The notes: generated from the letters alone by a model not told the origin. Shown: positions 41,079-53,521, numbered from the stretch's first letter. The stretch is DNA of 64,000 bases from Fonsecaea monophora (GCF_001642475.1 NW_019174061.1:17166-81165), one strand, 5' to 3'. Translations and numbers: made by a program.

Positions 41079-44000
41079 ATGGCGTCCACACCTCCTCAAT
41101 CATCCACTTCCAAGAGGTCAAAGGAGTCGGAGCGGATAGGCAGTTTCCAGCGTCATGAAGAGATTGGTCGAGGCAGCTTTGCAACGGTCTACAAGGCCAT
41201 CCATACGGTTCGTCCATCCAAGCCACACCTTCTGGAAGACATACTGACACCTTTCTCTAGACCAATTCGGGGGTGCAAAGCATTGTGGCGATCAAATCCG
41301 TCAATATGTCTAAGCTGAACAAGAAGTTGAAAGATAACCTGACGTCGGAGATCTCAATCCTCAAAGGCCTTCATCATCCTCATATCGTAGCCCTCATCGA
41401 CTGCAAGGAATCGAGTGCTCACATACATTTGGTCATGGAATATGTTGCCCTAGGTGACCTCTCCCACTTTATCAAGAGACGAAATGAGATCAAGGACAGT
41501 GACTTGGTGGGCAATATGATGGTCAAATATCCCAATCCTCGACACGGCGGCCTTCATGAAGTGGTGGTCCGGCACTTCCTAAAACAACTCGCCAGTGCTC
41601 TGCAATTCTTACGGGCAAGAAATCTCATTCATCGAGATGTCAAACCGCAGAATCTCCTGCTGAACCCGTCTCCGGAATACTTTGAAAAGCACAAGCCACA
41701 TCCTATGCCTTATAAAGTCGGTGACGACTCATTGAATCCAGTGACCGGCATTAAATCTTTGCCTATGCTCAAGATTGCAGATTTCGGATTTGCTCGGTCA
41801 CTGCCTTCAACAGCCCTGGCCGAGACCCTATGTGGTTCACCACTCTATATGGCTCCAGAGATCTTACGGTACGAGAAATACGGAGCAAAGGCTGACCTAT
41901 GGTCCGTGGGAACCGTGCTTTTTGAGATGATGACGGCCCGCCCTCCGTTCCGAGCTTCAAATCATGTCGAGCTGCTTCGAAAGATCGAGAAGAGCGAAGA
42001 CAAGATCAGGTTTGGGGACGAATACATAATCACCGAAGAAATGAAGAAGCTCATCCGGTCACTCCTTAAGAGGGATCCCGAGGAGAGACTTTCATTCCCC
42101 GATTTCTTCAGCAACGAGATCGTGGCGGGTCCTATTCCTGGCCTGCACCCAGAGGATGTCCCCGAAGAGCCCATTCAGCCCCAACACGACCGTCGGCGGA
42201 ACAGTCGAACTGATCCTGTAGGGCTTGTTCGTCCGGCATCCCGCAGAGAACCAGAAAGTCCCTATAATGATTCTTCCAAGACCGCTTCGGAAGAGAACAC
42301 ACCACGACGATACAGTGGGCGATTGTCTGGTACAAAGGATCAAATCATCACGCAAAGAATCACAAACGAAGAACTTCAGGCCACGTTGGCTTCGCCCACA
42401 AGTCCATCTGATGGCCGTCCAACTCTTCATCCTCATGCTACCGCACCCGCCAGGCAGGAACTTGTACTGCGTCCATCCTCGATTCCGATGACCCGTCAGA
42501 CCAGTACAGGCTCACATAAATTGCCCCCTTCCTCCTTGCGTGGCCAAGTCTACGACGAAAGCCAGGAAGCCAACCTGCGCAAGGAGCAGGAAGAGAAGGA
42601 GAAGGAGAGGGAGCGGGTTGCGCAGGATATTGCCTTCGAGCGAGACTATGTACTGGTGGAGAAGAAGGCGGTGGAGGTCAACGCATTGGCTGACGAGCTC
42701 GAAGCCAGTCCGCGTTTGAACAGGAATTCCCTCCAGGCTGCCATGTCCCCGAAATCAGGAGCCATGGTCCGCCGAGCCACGACACAGGGTGCGCCGGGCT
42801 CAGCAACGGGCGCCCAGACGAGCGCTTCTCGAGCTGTCCAGATCGCTTCAGGGAGAAGACCCGAGTCAATTCATCAACGGCAAAACTCCTACGAACGTCG
42901 GTACGGTCCCAGTCCCAGCTCAGCCACTTCGGCTATTTCAAAGGCTCTCAACATGGCAAGCGGTCGACTATTTGGAGTTGGATTCTCTCCACCAGTAAAC
43001 CTGATTCGTGGCGGCAAATCTCCTCCAATCACCTATAGCCCATTCCCTACATATCCTGGAGCCCAAAGCAGCTTGGTCATGATTGGGGATTCTAAGGGAA
43101 CACCAGCCGCCGATGAAGACACTAAATTCGTTCAAAATGTCGAGGAAATTGCAACCAGAAGCGATGTTGTATATGGATTTGCCGAGGTCAAGTATAAACA
43201 ATTGATTCCTGCCGGCCCATCACATCCAGGACTTGGGTTGCGCAATGCCTCCAGCGACAATGTCACCGGTATCCCATTTGGAGCCTCCAACGAAGACCTC
43301 ACCATCGAAGCCGTCGTGGTTGTGGCAGAAGAGGCCTTGGTTCTCTACGTCAAAGCGTTGGCTCTGCTCGCCAAGGGCATGGACATTGCAGCGCGATGGT
43401 GGGCGCGTAAGAATCGCTCCGAGGCTACTGGTGATAACGGCACGTATCGGTCCAGCGCAAACTCGGCTGCCACGGGCCAAAGGATGAACAACGTCGTACA
43501 ATGGATTCGGAATCGATTCAACGAAGTTCTCGAAAAGGCAGACTTGGTTCGACTGAAACTCATTGATAGCCAGCGACGGCTCCCCGAGGATCATCCCAGT
43601 CATCCGAATAATATTTCTTCTACGACTGCGTCAAGCGCCGGCTTAGGGACATCAGCGGACCAAGTGGTTGTTAGCTCTGGCATTACCGCTGAAAAGCTCA
43701 TGTATGACCGAGCCTTGGAAATGAGTCGCGCGGCTGCGATAAATGAATTGACGAATGAAGACTTGGCCGGCTGCGAGATCTCGTATGTGACGGCAATCCG
43801 GATGTTGGAAGCTGTCCTGGAAAACGATGACGACAACGTATCCAGGAACGGCAGTGGTACCAGTGACCAAGATGAGAAAGAGGATCTGGCTCCGATCAAC
43901 GGACTAGAAGCTGAAGATAGGAGAACTGTGAAGAACTGTAAGTTGTGTTTGAACGCGTCCGAAAAATCCCTGGCTAATGACACCTTCTACAGTGGTGGCG

Positions 44001-44162
44001 AGCATTCGTCAACGTTTAACCGTCATCCGGAGAAAGCTTCAAGTCATCCAGAAGCGTGCATCGGCACCGGCTGTTGCGTCCCCAACCAGAGCATCTCCTC
44101 CCATCGCACACCGCGGCAGCCACCCTGCTACAGGTGTTGCAGCTACTCCTCCACGATCATAA
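41079..44162 (+). CDS. ATG1: Autophagy-initiating serine/threonine kinase ATG1
   Basis: Exons 41079-41207, 41261-43937 and 43993-44162 give 991 residues (MASTPPQSSTSKRSKES). The kinase domain spans about residues 20-330: glycine loop IGRGSFATVYKA (split from the rest by intron 1), VAIK lysine at Lys55, LIHRDVKPQNLLL near 167, ADFGFARSL near 217 and MAPEILRYEKYGAKADLWS. A long disordered Ser/Thr/Pro-rich middle follows. It includes the ATG8-interaction-like segment DYVLVEKK, matching the known Y-V-V/L-V-E motif region of fungal Atg1. The C-terminal ATG1-type MIT tandem (about 660-940) with TIEAVVVVAEEALVLYVKAL binds Atg13. It starts autophagy at the phagophore assembly site together with Atg13 and Atg17. 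Intron 2 (GTAAGT...CTACAG) gives the extended C-terminal VRQRL-type helix ending at 44162. Confidence 0.95.
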
Positions 44163-45763
44163 CCAGATCGAGATTCACGAAATCACGACTACTTCTTCCG
44201 AGCACTTTGTCTACAATTACCTGAGCAACGCGACCTTGAGGTGCGTTGTCCAGTGACCATGACTTGGCGTATACCTGGGCATCTGTTCAAACTTCTCAGC
44301 CGGGAGTGAGGGATTCACGACACTTTCGACGTGTGCGGGTAGGCTCTCTTGGCTTGTAATTATCCTACGTGTTTTTATCTGTCTGCATTTTCCTTTTCTG
44401 GTTGTGCATTGTGCTTGGGCTGAGGCAACGATGGCAATCATTCTTGAACAGCGTTCGGCATCACGACCCTGGCATATTATTGGCGTTTATATTTTTCTTC
44501 AATCGAACTCGGATGAAATTGAGCAAGCTCACCGGGCTTATGTGCATGGGGCTGGAGGCGGTCGAGCTTTGATCCGTCCAAGGAGATTTTGGACAACGGA
44601 ATGGAACAAGATACCCGCTCACGACATGCAGATCACGGACGACTTGAACTTTGAAGAAAATACGATGGAGGCTGGCGCTATGGTTCCAAGAATTTGGATG
44701 GGGTTATATGGTTGTGGTGCTAGGGAACCGGAATTGGTCTTCTGTGCGGGCTTGGGCGATCTTGTCGTGTGTGTATACCGGGTACTTGCTGTGCTATACT
44801 CTCGACGGTGAAAGGGAGTCTATACTGAAAGGGGCTATGAGACAGGAAGGACGTGTGCGTGCTCGTTGTCTATACGATGGTGGCGGCGCTCTTTTATGGC
44901 CAGGAGATTGAAGCCAAATCTCAGTATAGAGAAAGAGACATTCGTGGTTTTCCCCTCTTCAAATGACTGTTTCATTCCTAGTTCCCAACAATGTGCCAGA
45001 CAACTATGGAGAATCACCCACTTAGATAAGTGACTTCCTCAAACTTGCTGGGAGTTTTCATTCTGGCAAGAATGAAGAACAAAACAAATCAAGAATGCAC
45101 GGAGACGTCAGCATTTTGATGCCGGTTCTTGCCTGGGTGACGAAAGGAAAAAGACGCATGATCAGACCATTGACCGTGAGTTGTCTGTCGATCCAGGGAT
45201 GGAAAGTGATCGAAGTGAACGAGCCTGGGGGCTAGTTTGCGTCAGAACAAGGAGTGACAGCCTTGGTGAAGCGAGTTGGCGTAGTCTGGGTGTGAGAGGT
45301 CACGTTTATGGACCAGGCCTGCCACGGTTGTGCAGCAGGGGTTAGATGAATTCTGTGGTCAGCAGGGCCTGAGTACGAGGCAGAAGATATGTGTGCACCG
45401 GATCGAACTGGCTGCGAGAGGAATGCAGGGTATGCTGGAGAGAAGATTCATAGACAGCGAAGGGTTTGTTGGAGAGAGAAAAAAGATCGAGGCAGCGCAG
45501 GAAGAGTTGAAGTCGCCGCACCTGCCCCGTTGGGTACATCGACTCGCTAGTACCGAGGCACCAAGCCGAAGTAGGAAGGTAACTTGATGCCCTAGCTGGC
45601 TGGCTGGCTGGCACCTTTAGCTGGTGCACGAGACCTTCTGCCTCTAGGCCTCACTCACGAATCCCTCCATTCAGGTTCTTTCCCCCCATTCCTTTGACTT
45701 TGTGATTCTAGAGGGGGCTGACCTTTTCTCTGCTGAGAAAGTCAGGCGGTTAATTACAAGTAG
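44163..45763. other. Intergenic region between ATG1 and aminopeptidase
   Basis: 1.6 kb with no family-like frame. 44163-44900 is probably ATG1 3' UTR and flank. 'gctggctggctggctggc' (45596-45612) is a short tandem tract. The last 150 bases are the aminopeptidase leader. Confidence 0.4.
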
Positions 45764-48745
45764 ATGCAGCCATTCTACACACGGTCTCTTTCCAGGCTTG
45801 CTGCTAAACACCGGATCCCACCTCCACAACGACTGCAAACGCAGAACCTCCGACGATCCTTCCAAACGCAATCTTCATTCTGTACCTACGTTAAGAACCA
45901 CAGTGACATCCGTCCAGGCTACCAGCAACTTTCTGTGCGACCTTCGACGTTACAAGCAAGACCCCTTTCTCTGTCGTCCTCGCGGCTCGGGGCTTCAAAA
46001 TATCGTTCTCTGGAGCCTTTGCCCTTCCGGAGCTCTGCAACAACAACGTCTTCCCGACCAGCGTCTCCGACCACCACCATGTGCCGCTTCATGTCTGACT
46101 CGCCTGGTGCTGCAACAACCCAAGGCCGCGTCGTGCTACCTACAAATGTCGTTCCAAAACACTATGACGTGACCCTCGAGGTCGACTTTGCCAAGTTCAC
46201 CTTCGAGGGCACTGTTGTCATCGACCTCGACGTCGCAAAGGACAGCACCTCTATTTCCTTGAATACTGTGGAGCTTGAGATCCATTCCACGACCGTTCAC
46301 GCAGATGGTGCCCTTGTCACATCCTCACCAAAACTATCCTACGATGCGGACACACAGACCACAACCATTGAGCTTGGTGAAGGAAAGACGCTATCCAAGG
46401 GCCAGAAAGTGCAGTTGAAACATACATACACGGGTCAATTGAATGACAAGATGGCTGGATTCTACAGGTCCAAGAGGAGGGACGGACAATATTTGGCAGT
46501 CACTCAGTTTGAGGCCACTGACGCCAGGAGGGCAGTGCCTTGCTTCGATGAGCCTGCACTGAAGGCAGAGTTTACCGTCACCCTGATTGCCGACGAGGGC
46601 ATGACATGTCTATCCAATATGGATGTTGTATCGACCGAAACTGTGCACTCGGACATCATAGGTGGGAAGAGGAAGGCTGTCAAATTCAATCGATCTCCTA
46701 AAATGTCGACTTATCTGTTGGCATTCATTGTTGGAGAATTGAAATCGATCTCTACCGACAAGTTCAGATTGCCCATCAAAGTGTGGATGACCCCGGAGCA
46801 GAACGAGGAAGATGGAAGATTTGCGCTCGACGTTGCTGCCAAAACTCTAGCATTCTATGAGAAGGCTTTTCAAGCCCCCTACCCACTGCCCAAGATGGAC
46901 ATGGTGGCAATCCCAGACTTTGCCGCTGGTGCAATGGAGAACTGGGGTTTGGTCACTTACCGCGTGGTGGATCTCCTCTTTGACGAGAAGTCGGCGGGTG
47001 CTGCGACCAAGGAGAGAGTGGCAGAAGTTGTGCAGCATGAGCTGGCGCACCAGTGGTTCGGAAATCTGGTGACAATGGACTTCTGGGACGGTCTGTGGCT
47101 CAATGAAGGGTTTGCGACCTGGATGAGCTGGTATAGCTGTAACGAGTTCTACCCTGAATGGCGGGTGTGGGAGACCTTCGTGATCGACACCTTGCAATCA
47201 GCGTTGGGCTTGGATGGTCTCCGAAGTTCGCATCCGATCGAGGTACCTGTACATCGTGCCGAGGATATCAATCAGATCTTCGACGCTATCTCCTATTCCA
47301 AGGGGTCCGCAGTCCTAAGAATGATTTCGAAGTATCTCGGCGAAGACACCTTTATCGACGGGGTGAGGAGGTATATCAAGAAACATGCCTGGGGAAACAC
47401 ACAAACCAGCGATCTCTGGAACGCTTTGGGTGAGGCGAGTGGCAAGGATGTGGCCCATGTGATGGACATTTGGACGAAGAACATTGGGTATCCAGTCGTC
47501 ACAGTGACGGAAAATGAGAAGGACTCGACCATCACAGTCAAACAAAACAGATTCTTGCGCACAGGTGACGTCAAACCCGAAGAGGACAAGGTTCTCTACC
47601 CGGTAATTCTCGGATTGAAGACAAAAGATGGGGTGGATGAAAGTGTAATGCTCACTGAGAGGGAACAGACGTTCCCCATCAAGGGCGGGCTGGAATTCTA
47701 CAAGTTGAATGCAGACCACTCGGCCCTCTACAGGACCAGTTACACACCACAGAGACTGACAAAGCTTGGTGAAGCAGCGAAGAAGGGGCTTCTTTCGGTC
47801 GAAGATCGAGCTGGTATGATCGCTGATGCCGGTGCCCTCGCCGCGAGTGGATACGGTAAGACCTCTGGCATTCTGAGCCTGTTGCAATCGTTCAATACCG
47901 AGACCCAGTTTGTGGTTTGGAACGAGATTTTGAGTCGGATCAACGCCGTGAGGAATACGTGGATCTTTGAGGATGAGTCGATCAAGGACGCACTCAAGGC
48001 GTTCCAGCTGAACCTGACATCGGCAAAGGCCCACGAGCTGGGATGGGAGTTTGCTGAGAACGAAGACCACATCCTAAGTCAGTTCAAGAGCCTGATGTTT
48101 GGGTCCGCAGGTCTGGCAGGCGACGCGAAGATTCAGGCCGCAGCAAAGGAGATGTTTGGGAAGTTCATGCAAGGAGACTATTCTGCGATCCACCCCAACC
48201 TCCGGTCGTCGGTATTTGCAATGGCGTTGAGAGACGGTGGAGAGAAAGAATGGGATGCACTGGTGGCGAGGTACCACTCTGCGCCAACCTCGGACGAGAA
48301 GAATACTTGCTTGCGCACTCTTGGGCGTGCTAAGGACCCTCAATTGATCAAGAAAACACTTGACTTTGCGTTGAGCGGGCAAGTCAAGATGCAAGACATC
48401 TACATGCCCATTGGTGGCCTGGGAACTACTTCGGAAGGCATCGAGAGAAGGTGGGAGTGGATGTGTACTAACTGGGATGAACTCGTGGAGAAGCTACCTC
48501 CCAGCATGACCATGTTGAGCAGTGTGGTGAGCATCTGTACGGCAGGCTTCACCTCCGATGCACAGCTGAAGAAAGTCCAAGAATTCTTTGAAGGCAAAGA
48601 CAAGAAGGGATTTGACCGCAGCTTGCAACAGAGCATGGACAGTATCCGGGCCAAGGCGAACTGGTTAGCTCGGGACGGGCAAGATGTGCAGGAGTGGCTG
48701 AAGAGCAATGGGTATTTGAAAGGGGTTGTTGGCGGGAAGCTGTAG
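45764..48745 (+). CDS. M1 family zinc aminopeptidase with possible dual start
   Basis: 993 residues from ATG 45764; intronless. The first about 100 residues (MQPFYTRSLSRLAAKHRIPP...) are Arg/Ser/Thr-rich, with no acidic residue in the first 40, like a mitochondrial presequence. A second ATG at 46079 (MCRFMSDSPGAATTQG) begins where cytosolic Ape2/Aap1-like enzymes start. The catalytic core is intact: GAMENWG near residue 390 (substrate N-terminus recognition), HELAHQWFGN at about 425-434 (HExxH zinc motif) and the third ligand Glu near 448 in WLNEGFATW. The C-terminal ERAP1-like helical domain runs to the end. These enzymes remove N-terminal residues from peptides. The family is puromycin-sensitive/Ape2-like; the compartment depends on which start is used. 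Confidence 0.94.
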   Translation: MQPFYTRSLSRLAAKHRIPPPQRLQTQNLRRSFQTQSSFCTYVKNHSDIRPGYQQLSVRPSTLQARPLSLSSSRLGASKYRSLEPLPFRSSATTTSSRPASPTTTMCRFMSDSPGAATTQGRVVLPTNVVPKHYDVTLEVDFAKFTFEGTVVIDLDVAKDSTSISLNTVELEIHSTTVHADGALVTSSPKLSYDADTQTTTIELGEGKTLSKGQKVQLKHTYTGQLNDKMAGFYRSKRRDGQYLAVTQFEATDARRAVPCFDEPALKAEFTVTLIADEGMTCLSNMDVVSTETVHSDIIGGKRKAVKFNRSPKMSTYLLAFIVGELKSISTDKFRLPIKVWMTPEQNEEDGRFALDVAAKTLAFYEKAFQAPYPLPKMDMVAIPDFAAGAMENWGLVTYRVVDLLFDEKSAGAATKERVAEVVQHELAHQWFGNLVTMDFWDGLWLNEGFATWMSWYSCNEFYPEWRVWETFVIDTLQSALGLDGLRSSHPIEVPVHRAEDINQIFDAISYSKGSAVLRMISKYLGEDTFIDGVRRYIKKHAWGNTQTSDLWNALGEASGKDVAHVMDIWTKNIGYPVVTVTENEKDSTITVKQNRFLRTGDVKPEEDKVLYPVILGLKTKDGVDESVMLTEREQTFPIKGGLEFYKLNADHSALYRTSYTPQRLTKLGEAAKKGLLSVEDRAGMIADAGALAASGYGKTSGILSLLQSFNTETQFVVWNEILSRINAVRNTWIFEDESIKDALKAFQLNLTSAKAHELGWEFAENEDHILSQFKSLMFGSAGLAGDAKIQAAAKEMFGKFMQGDYSAIHPNLRSSVFAMALRDGGEKEWDALVARYHSAPTSDEKNTCLRTLGRAKDPQLIKKTLDFALSGQVKMQDIYMPIGGLGTTSEGIERRWEWMCTNWDELVEKLPPSMTMLSSVVSICTAGFTSDAQLKKVQEFFEGKDKKGFDRSLQQSMDSIRAKANWLARDGQDVQEWLKSNGYLKGVVGGKL

Positions 48746-49281
48746 GAGATTCTCTCGCAGAGGGCGGCTGTATTAGTAGTAGATGATACAAAGACGCATA
48801 GATTGCTTCACGGGCTACAAGCACTGTACTTGTATCTAGATAGCTGGACACAACAGATCTCGTGACAGTATCGATGATTTGGTACCTGGCAGCCTGGCAA
48901 GGCTGTGGATGGGGTGACAAGGCTGAGCCGTGAGGGGAGAAACAAGGTGCAGTGGTGCCACCCGCCCAAGCCGCTGCTACGAGTAAGTGGCTCGATTCGG
49001 GTTGATTGATCCAGGGTCACCAGGGTGGATGCTTCCACCAATCACGATGATCACGTACCTGGCATCATCTCCTTTGTACAAGTTCGGACCAAATTAATTT
49101 TCTGGTGGCCACTGGCTAAATACTCGGCTGCGCTGCCAACCATCCCCAACACTCTCCTACTCAAGTCACGACAATCACATTCGTTTCCTCACTCTGTCGT
49201 TCTGCCCTCCGTCTCCGACTCCCTCAACACCCTCGGTCCCCCGCCTTCAGGTCCTCACGCTCGGCGCAATTGGGAATAGCA
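48746..49281. other. Intergenic region, CYP51 promoter
   Basis: 536 bases. It includes the aminopeptidase 3' flank and a C/T-rich leader before CYP51 (49130-49275). 'atcacgatgatcacgta' near 49041-49057 shows small direct repeats. No exact sterol-regulatory element was identified by eye. Confidence 0.4.
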
Positions 49282-50955
49282 ATGGGTGTGCTTGCGACGC
49301 TGTCACAATCGGCCGAGCGCCTCCTTGGTTCCCTACCGACCTGGCAACTCGTTCTTCTCGGCTTCGTCGCTTTCCTCGTAATCTCTGTGACATGGAATAT
49401 TACAAGACAACTGTTGTTCAAAGATAAAAACGCGCCGCCGGAGGTTTGGAGTTGGTTTCCTGTGCTGGGAAACACGTACGTTTGATCCAGAAAGAGAATA
49501 CACCGCTGGCTGGCTGGCTGATTGACTGACTGTCGGTTGAACTTTAGGATATGGTACGGCATGGATCCCTTCGACTTTTTTTTCACATGCAAAGCGAAAT
49601 ACGGCGACGTCTTTACCTTCATCCTGCTTGGTCGACGAGTCACCGTCTGTTTGGGTACCAAGGGCAACGAGTTCATTTTGAATGGCAAATTGAAGGATGT
49701 GAATGCCGAGGAAATCTACACAGGACTGACCACACCGGTGTTTGGGGAAGGTGTCGTGTACGACTGCCCCAACTCCAAACTGATGGAGCAGAAGAAGTTT
49801 GTGAAATTCGGGCTCACTATGGAGGCCTTTCAGTCCTACGTGGACCTGATCTCGAGTGAAACCAAGTCCTTTGTGGAGAAAGGCAGACCCTTCCGGTCTC
49901 ATTCTGGGACAATCGACATTGTCCCCGCCATGGCCGAATTGACAATCTACACGGCATCCCGATCTCTCCAGGGCCCTGAAGTGCGGGCCAAGTTCGACTC
50001 GACCTTTGCCGACTTGTATCATGATCTAGATATGGGGTTCTCGCCCATCAACTTTATGCTGTCGTGGGCTCCTCTCCCGCACAATCGCAAGCGAGATATT
50101 GCACAGAAAAAAATGACGGATACATACATGGAAATTATCAAACAACGACGTGCTGCGGGCGGCAAGCGGGAAAAAGGAGACGAAGACATGATTTGGAATC
50201 TGATGGGCTGCGTGTACAAGGACGGCACTCCAGTTCCGGATCGAGAGGTGGCACATATGATGATCGCGCTCTTGATGGCTGGCCAGCACTCTTCGTCCTC
50301 GACCTCGAGTTGGATTCTGCTGAGACTGGCGACAAGACCCGATATCCAGGAGGAATTATTGGAGGAGCAGAAGCGTGTGCTCGGAAATGACCTCCCACCC
50401 TTGACATATGAGAGTCTTCAAAAACTCAGCCTGAATGCGAAGGTGGTGAAGGAGACACTGAGATTACACGCTCCGATCCACAGCATTCTTCGCAAGGTCA
50501 AGTCACCAATGGCCATCGTGGCCAACACGCCGACCTCGACAAAAACATATCAGATACCGACCAGCCATACACTCTTATCCGCGCCAGGCGTGACCTCGCG
50601 AGAATCCGAATTCTTCCCTGACCCCATGAAATGGGAACCACATCGCTGGGATGAAGGCCATCCTCTTGCGTACACGCGGATGGGCCAAGAAAAGGAAGAA
50701 TTCGAAGACTACGGCTACGGCATGATCAGCAAGGGGGCTTCTTCCCCTTATCTCCCGTTCGGCGCAGGCCGACATAGGTGCATTGGCGAGCAATTCGCCT
50801 ATGTACAGCTTGGGGCGGTGCTCGCGACGATGGTGAGACATGTTAAATTCCGACAGATTGAGGGCAAGCAGTTGGTGCCAACGGATTACTCGAGTTTGTT
50901 TTCGAGGCCGATGGCGCCGGCGGTGGTCGAGTTTGAGAAGCGAGAGAAGGTGTAA
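49282..50955 (+). CDS. ERG11: Sterol 14-alpha-demethylase (CYP51)
   Basis: Exons 49282-49475 and 49548-50955 give 533 residues. An N-terminal membrane anchor (WQLVLLGFVAFLVISVTW) precedes the proline-rich hinge. The core is typical of fungal CYP51: YGDVFTFILLGRRVTVCLG, GNEFILNGKLKDVNAEEIY, LTTPVFGEGVVYDC and NSKLMEQKKFVKFGL. The I-helix AGQHSSSSTSSW, the ExxR motif KETLRLHAPIHSILRKV and the heme loop FGAGRHRCIGEQFAYVQLG (Cys near residue 477) are complete. The two tyrosines corresponding to the azole-contact positions of Aspergillus Cyp51A (in EEIY and VVYDC) are conserved. The enzyme removes the 14-alpha methyl of lanosterol/eburicol in the ER and is the azole target. It sits between housekeeping genes and a tailoring-gene block (see findings). 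A or B paralogue type cannot be decided here. Confidence 0.95.
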
Positions 50956-51407
50956 GAGCTGCGCGCGATGAGCAGCAACCTTTACAGATAATGATACTAT
51001 TAGAGAGAAGGAAATGTACATAGCACAACAAGACTATTAGAACGTCGTCCCGTGCACAAGATACCATGTTCTTGTTGTATTCGGCCTTTTGTGATAGTTC
51101 GGCGCTCATTGCTGGCATTGGGGCGCCGAGGCATGGATCCTGAGCCAGTCATATTGGATATTACGGAGGATGACCTCGCATCGCACGCCGAGCCACTCGG
51201 CGCTTTGCAGAGGAATGAGTGCCATAAGGCAAGGCAGATCATGGATGGCCCGAAGCCGAGCTTCATGAGAGGACCAGCTGCTCCAGTGCTGGGGTTTGCG
51301 GATGACATGGGCTGACGAGCGCGTTTCTGCTGAATATCGTCGTGGCCATTCGAAATTGCCAGACTCGTATACTTCTCTTTTCACACAAGCTGCACTGAGT
51401 GTTAAAC
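50956..51407. other. Intergenic region between CYP51 and the second P450
   Basis: 452 bases: CYP51 3' flank followed by the promoter of the next P450. The short frame at 51052-51315 (+) has no family resemblance. Confidence 0.4.
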
Positions 51408-53521
51408 ATGATCTCAACCATCTCGCAGCAATCGCTTCTGCTCTTTTTGCCGCCGCTGGTGATCCTAGCGGCATGTCTGCTGAAACTGGCCTCGTTGACG
51501 TCTCGATGGAAGGGTGCGCCGCCTGGTAAGTGAGATGTTATCAATGGCGTGGCTCGCCTGATGCGATGGGCGATTGGGGTTTGAGAACTGCAGCTCACGA
51601 TGCTCTCGAGGCCCGCCGACGAGACTGTTTATTGGAAATCTGCACCAAATACCCAAAAGAGACCTACATTTGCAGTATCAGCGATGGGGTCAAGAGTGTG
51701 AGTCGACCACAATCAGGGGCAGGAGATGGGCCTATTTCTCACTCACTTATTCTCTCTCCTGCACCAACAGACGGGCCGATTTTCTCACTCAAGCTGGGTT
51801 CTCAGAACGTTGTCGTCCTGACCAGTGGTGAACTCATCAAGAGGGTCGTCGACAAACGGAGTGGCAACTACTCGGATCGGCCCAAGCTCTACATGCAAGA
51901 TATCTGGGAAGGCTCCAGGATCATCATGCGAGGCTACGACTCCTTGTGGAAAGTCGAGCGTAAGCTCTACCATCAATTCCTGAACATCAATAAGGCGGCG
52001 CGCTATGTGCCGTACCAGGACCTGGAGACCAAACAGATGCTGGTAGACCTCTTGTCAGACCCTGATGACTTTGAGAATCTCATCACGCGGACAACGTTGA
52101 GCATGGCGACGAGCATGGCATACGGGTTCCGCGTCCTCGATCCCAAGAGCGAGGTCATGCAGGAGCTGTTCACCAACACCCACGGCTTCTTCGTCATGGT
52201 GAACCAAAGTAAGCTCTTGGACTGGTATCCGCAGCTGAGGCCCTTGGTCAGCGCCATGCCGTCGTGGTTGTACCCGATGGCGAGAAAGGCCAAGCACGTC
52301 TTTTATCGAGAAAGGGCACAATTCCGCCAGTTGTATGAGGCGGCAAAGCGCGCTGCCGAGGGCGACAACTCCCTTCCCAGTGAGTGCTGGAATCATACGC
52401 AGGATTCAGTCACGTCGTCAAATACGTTTACTGACTGAAGCGGCCCTCTGGTTGGTTTTGCAGGCTTTTCGACCGACATCAGCAAGGCGAAAGAGTCCTG
52501 GAAAGGCACCGAGAACGGAGCTCTTCTCACGGACCATGCGGCCTCTTACATTGCAGGGATCGCAATGGAAGGAGCAGCAGACACGACAAGTAACACTTTC
52601 GCCGGCATGATCAAGGTAAAAAGAACGATGTTTCATCCCTGCGGAGTTGTGTTTGCGAGTACCAGCTGACAAGAACGTCCAAGGCCATGATGCTATTTCC
52701 CTCTGTCCAGGAAACTGCTCAGAAGGAGTTGGATACCGTCGTTGGCCCAGACCGGCTGCCAACCATGGACGATTTCGAATCGCTTCCTTATATTCGCCAG
52801 GTCACCAAAGAAGCATTGAGATGTATGGCTGAGTTGTCTCCTGGCTTTATTGAGTCAAATTTCTGTGTATGGCTCACTCTGGATCACTCTATCTAGGGCT
52901 TCCTACCGCCATCAGTGGCGCCATTCCGCACGCCGCCCTCACAGACGATGAAGTCGATGGATATAAAATTCCAGCCGGCTGCACCATTGTGCTGGCAGTG
53001 TGGTCTGCCAACAACGACCCTGACCTTTTCCCAAATCCTCGAGAGTTTGACCCCACCAGACACAACGCCGACCTCACTTTCCACGAGGCCTCGTCCGCAT
53101 CCGACTATAGAGACCGGGACAACTGGACCTTTGGCGCCGGGAGACGAATCTGTCCCGGTATTCATGTTGCGGAGAAGACGCTGTTCCTGGCCACCGCTCG
53201 CTTATTGTGGACATTCAACATCTGCAAGGCCAGGGATGATCAGGGCCGAGAGATCCAAGTCGACCGAGATGAGGTGACCCAGTCCATCGCCGCTCGTCCA
53301 TTGCCGTTCCCGTGAGTGAAGCCCTGTTTTTTTCCTTTTTGACTTTGACGTTTGTTTTGCCACTCAATCGACCGACCGAGGTTTCTAATGTGCTTGTCTT
53401 TCTTAGGTGTCAATTGACCCCTCGCAGCGACAAATGTGTAAGGATTGCTCGGGCGGAATGGAAAGAGTCCCAAAAATTGTTGGACGGCGAGGGCAATTAC
53501 AAGCACAGCGTCCTGGACTGA
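51408..53521 (+). CDS. Cytochrome P450 monooxygenase (accessory)
   Basis: Seven exons: 51408-51525, 51611-51697, 51771-52379, 52464-52615, 52684-52822, 52897-53311 and 53407-53521. They add up to 1635 nt and 544 residues with every phase consistent. The N-terminal anchor (SLLLFLPPLVILAACLLKLA) is followed by the hinge GAPPG, then FIGNLHQIPKRDLHLQYQRW and YGPIFSLKLG. The I-helix GIAMEGAADTTSNT has the acid/Thr pair, ExxR is in VTKEALRW, and the heme loop FGAGRRICPGIHVAE is intact. The group is that of multi-intron fungal P450s related to O-methylsterigmatocystin oxidoreductase-type and CYP620-like enzymes; substrate unknown. It is clearly unlike the neighbouring CYP51. It is the first gene of the tailoring block. 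Confidence 0.92.
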
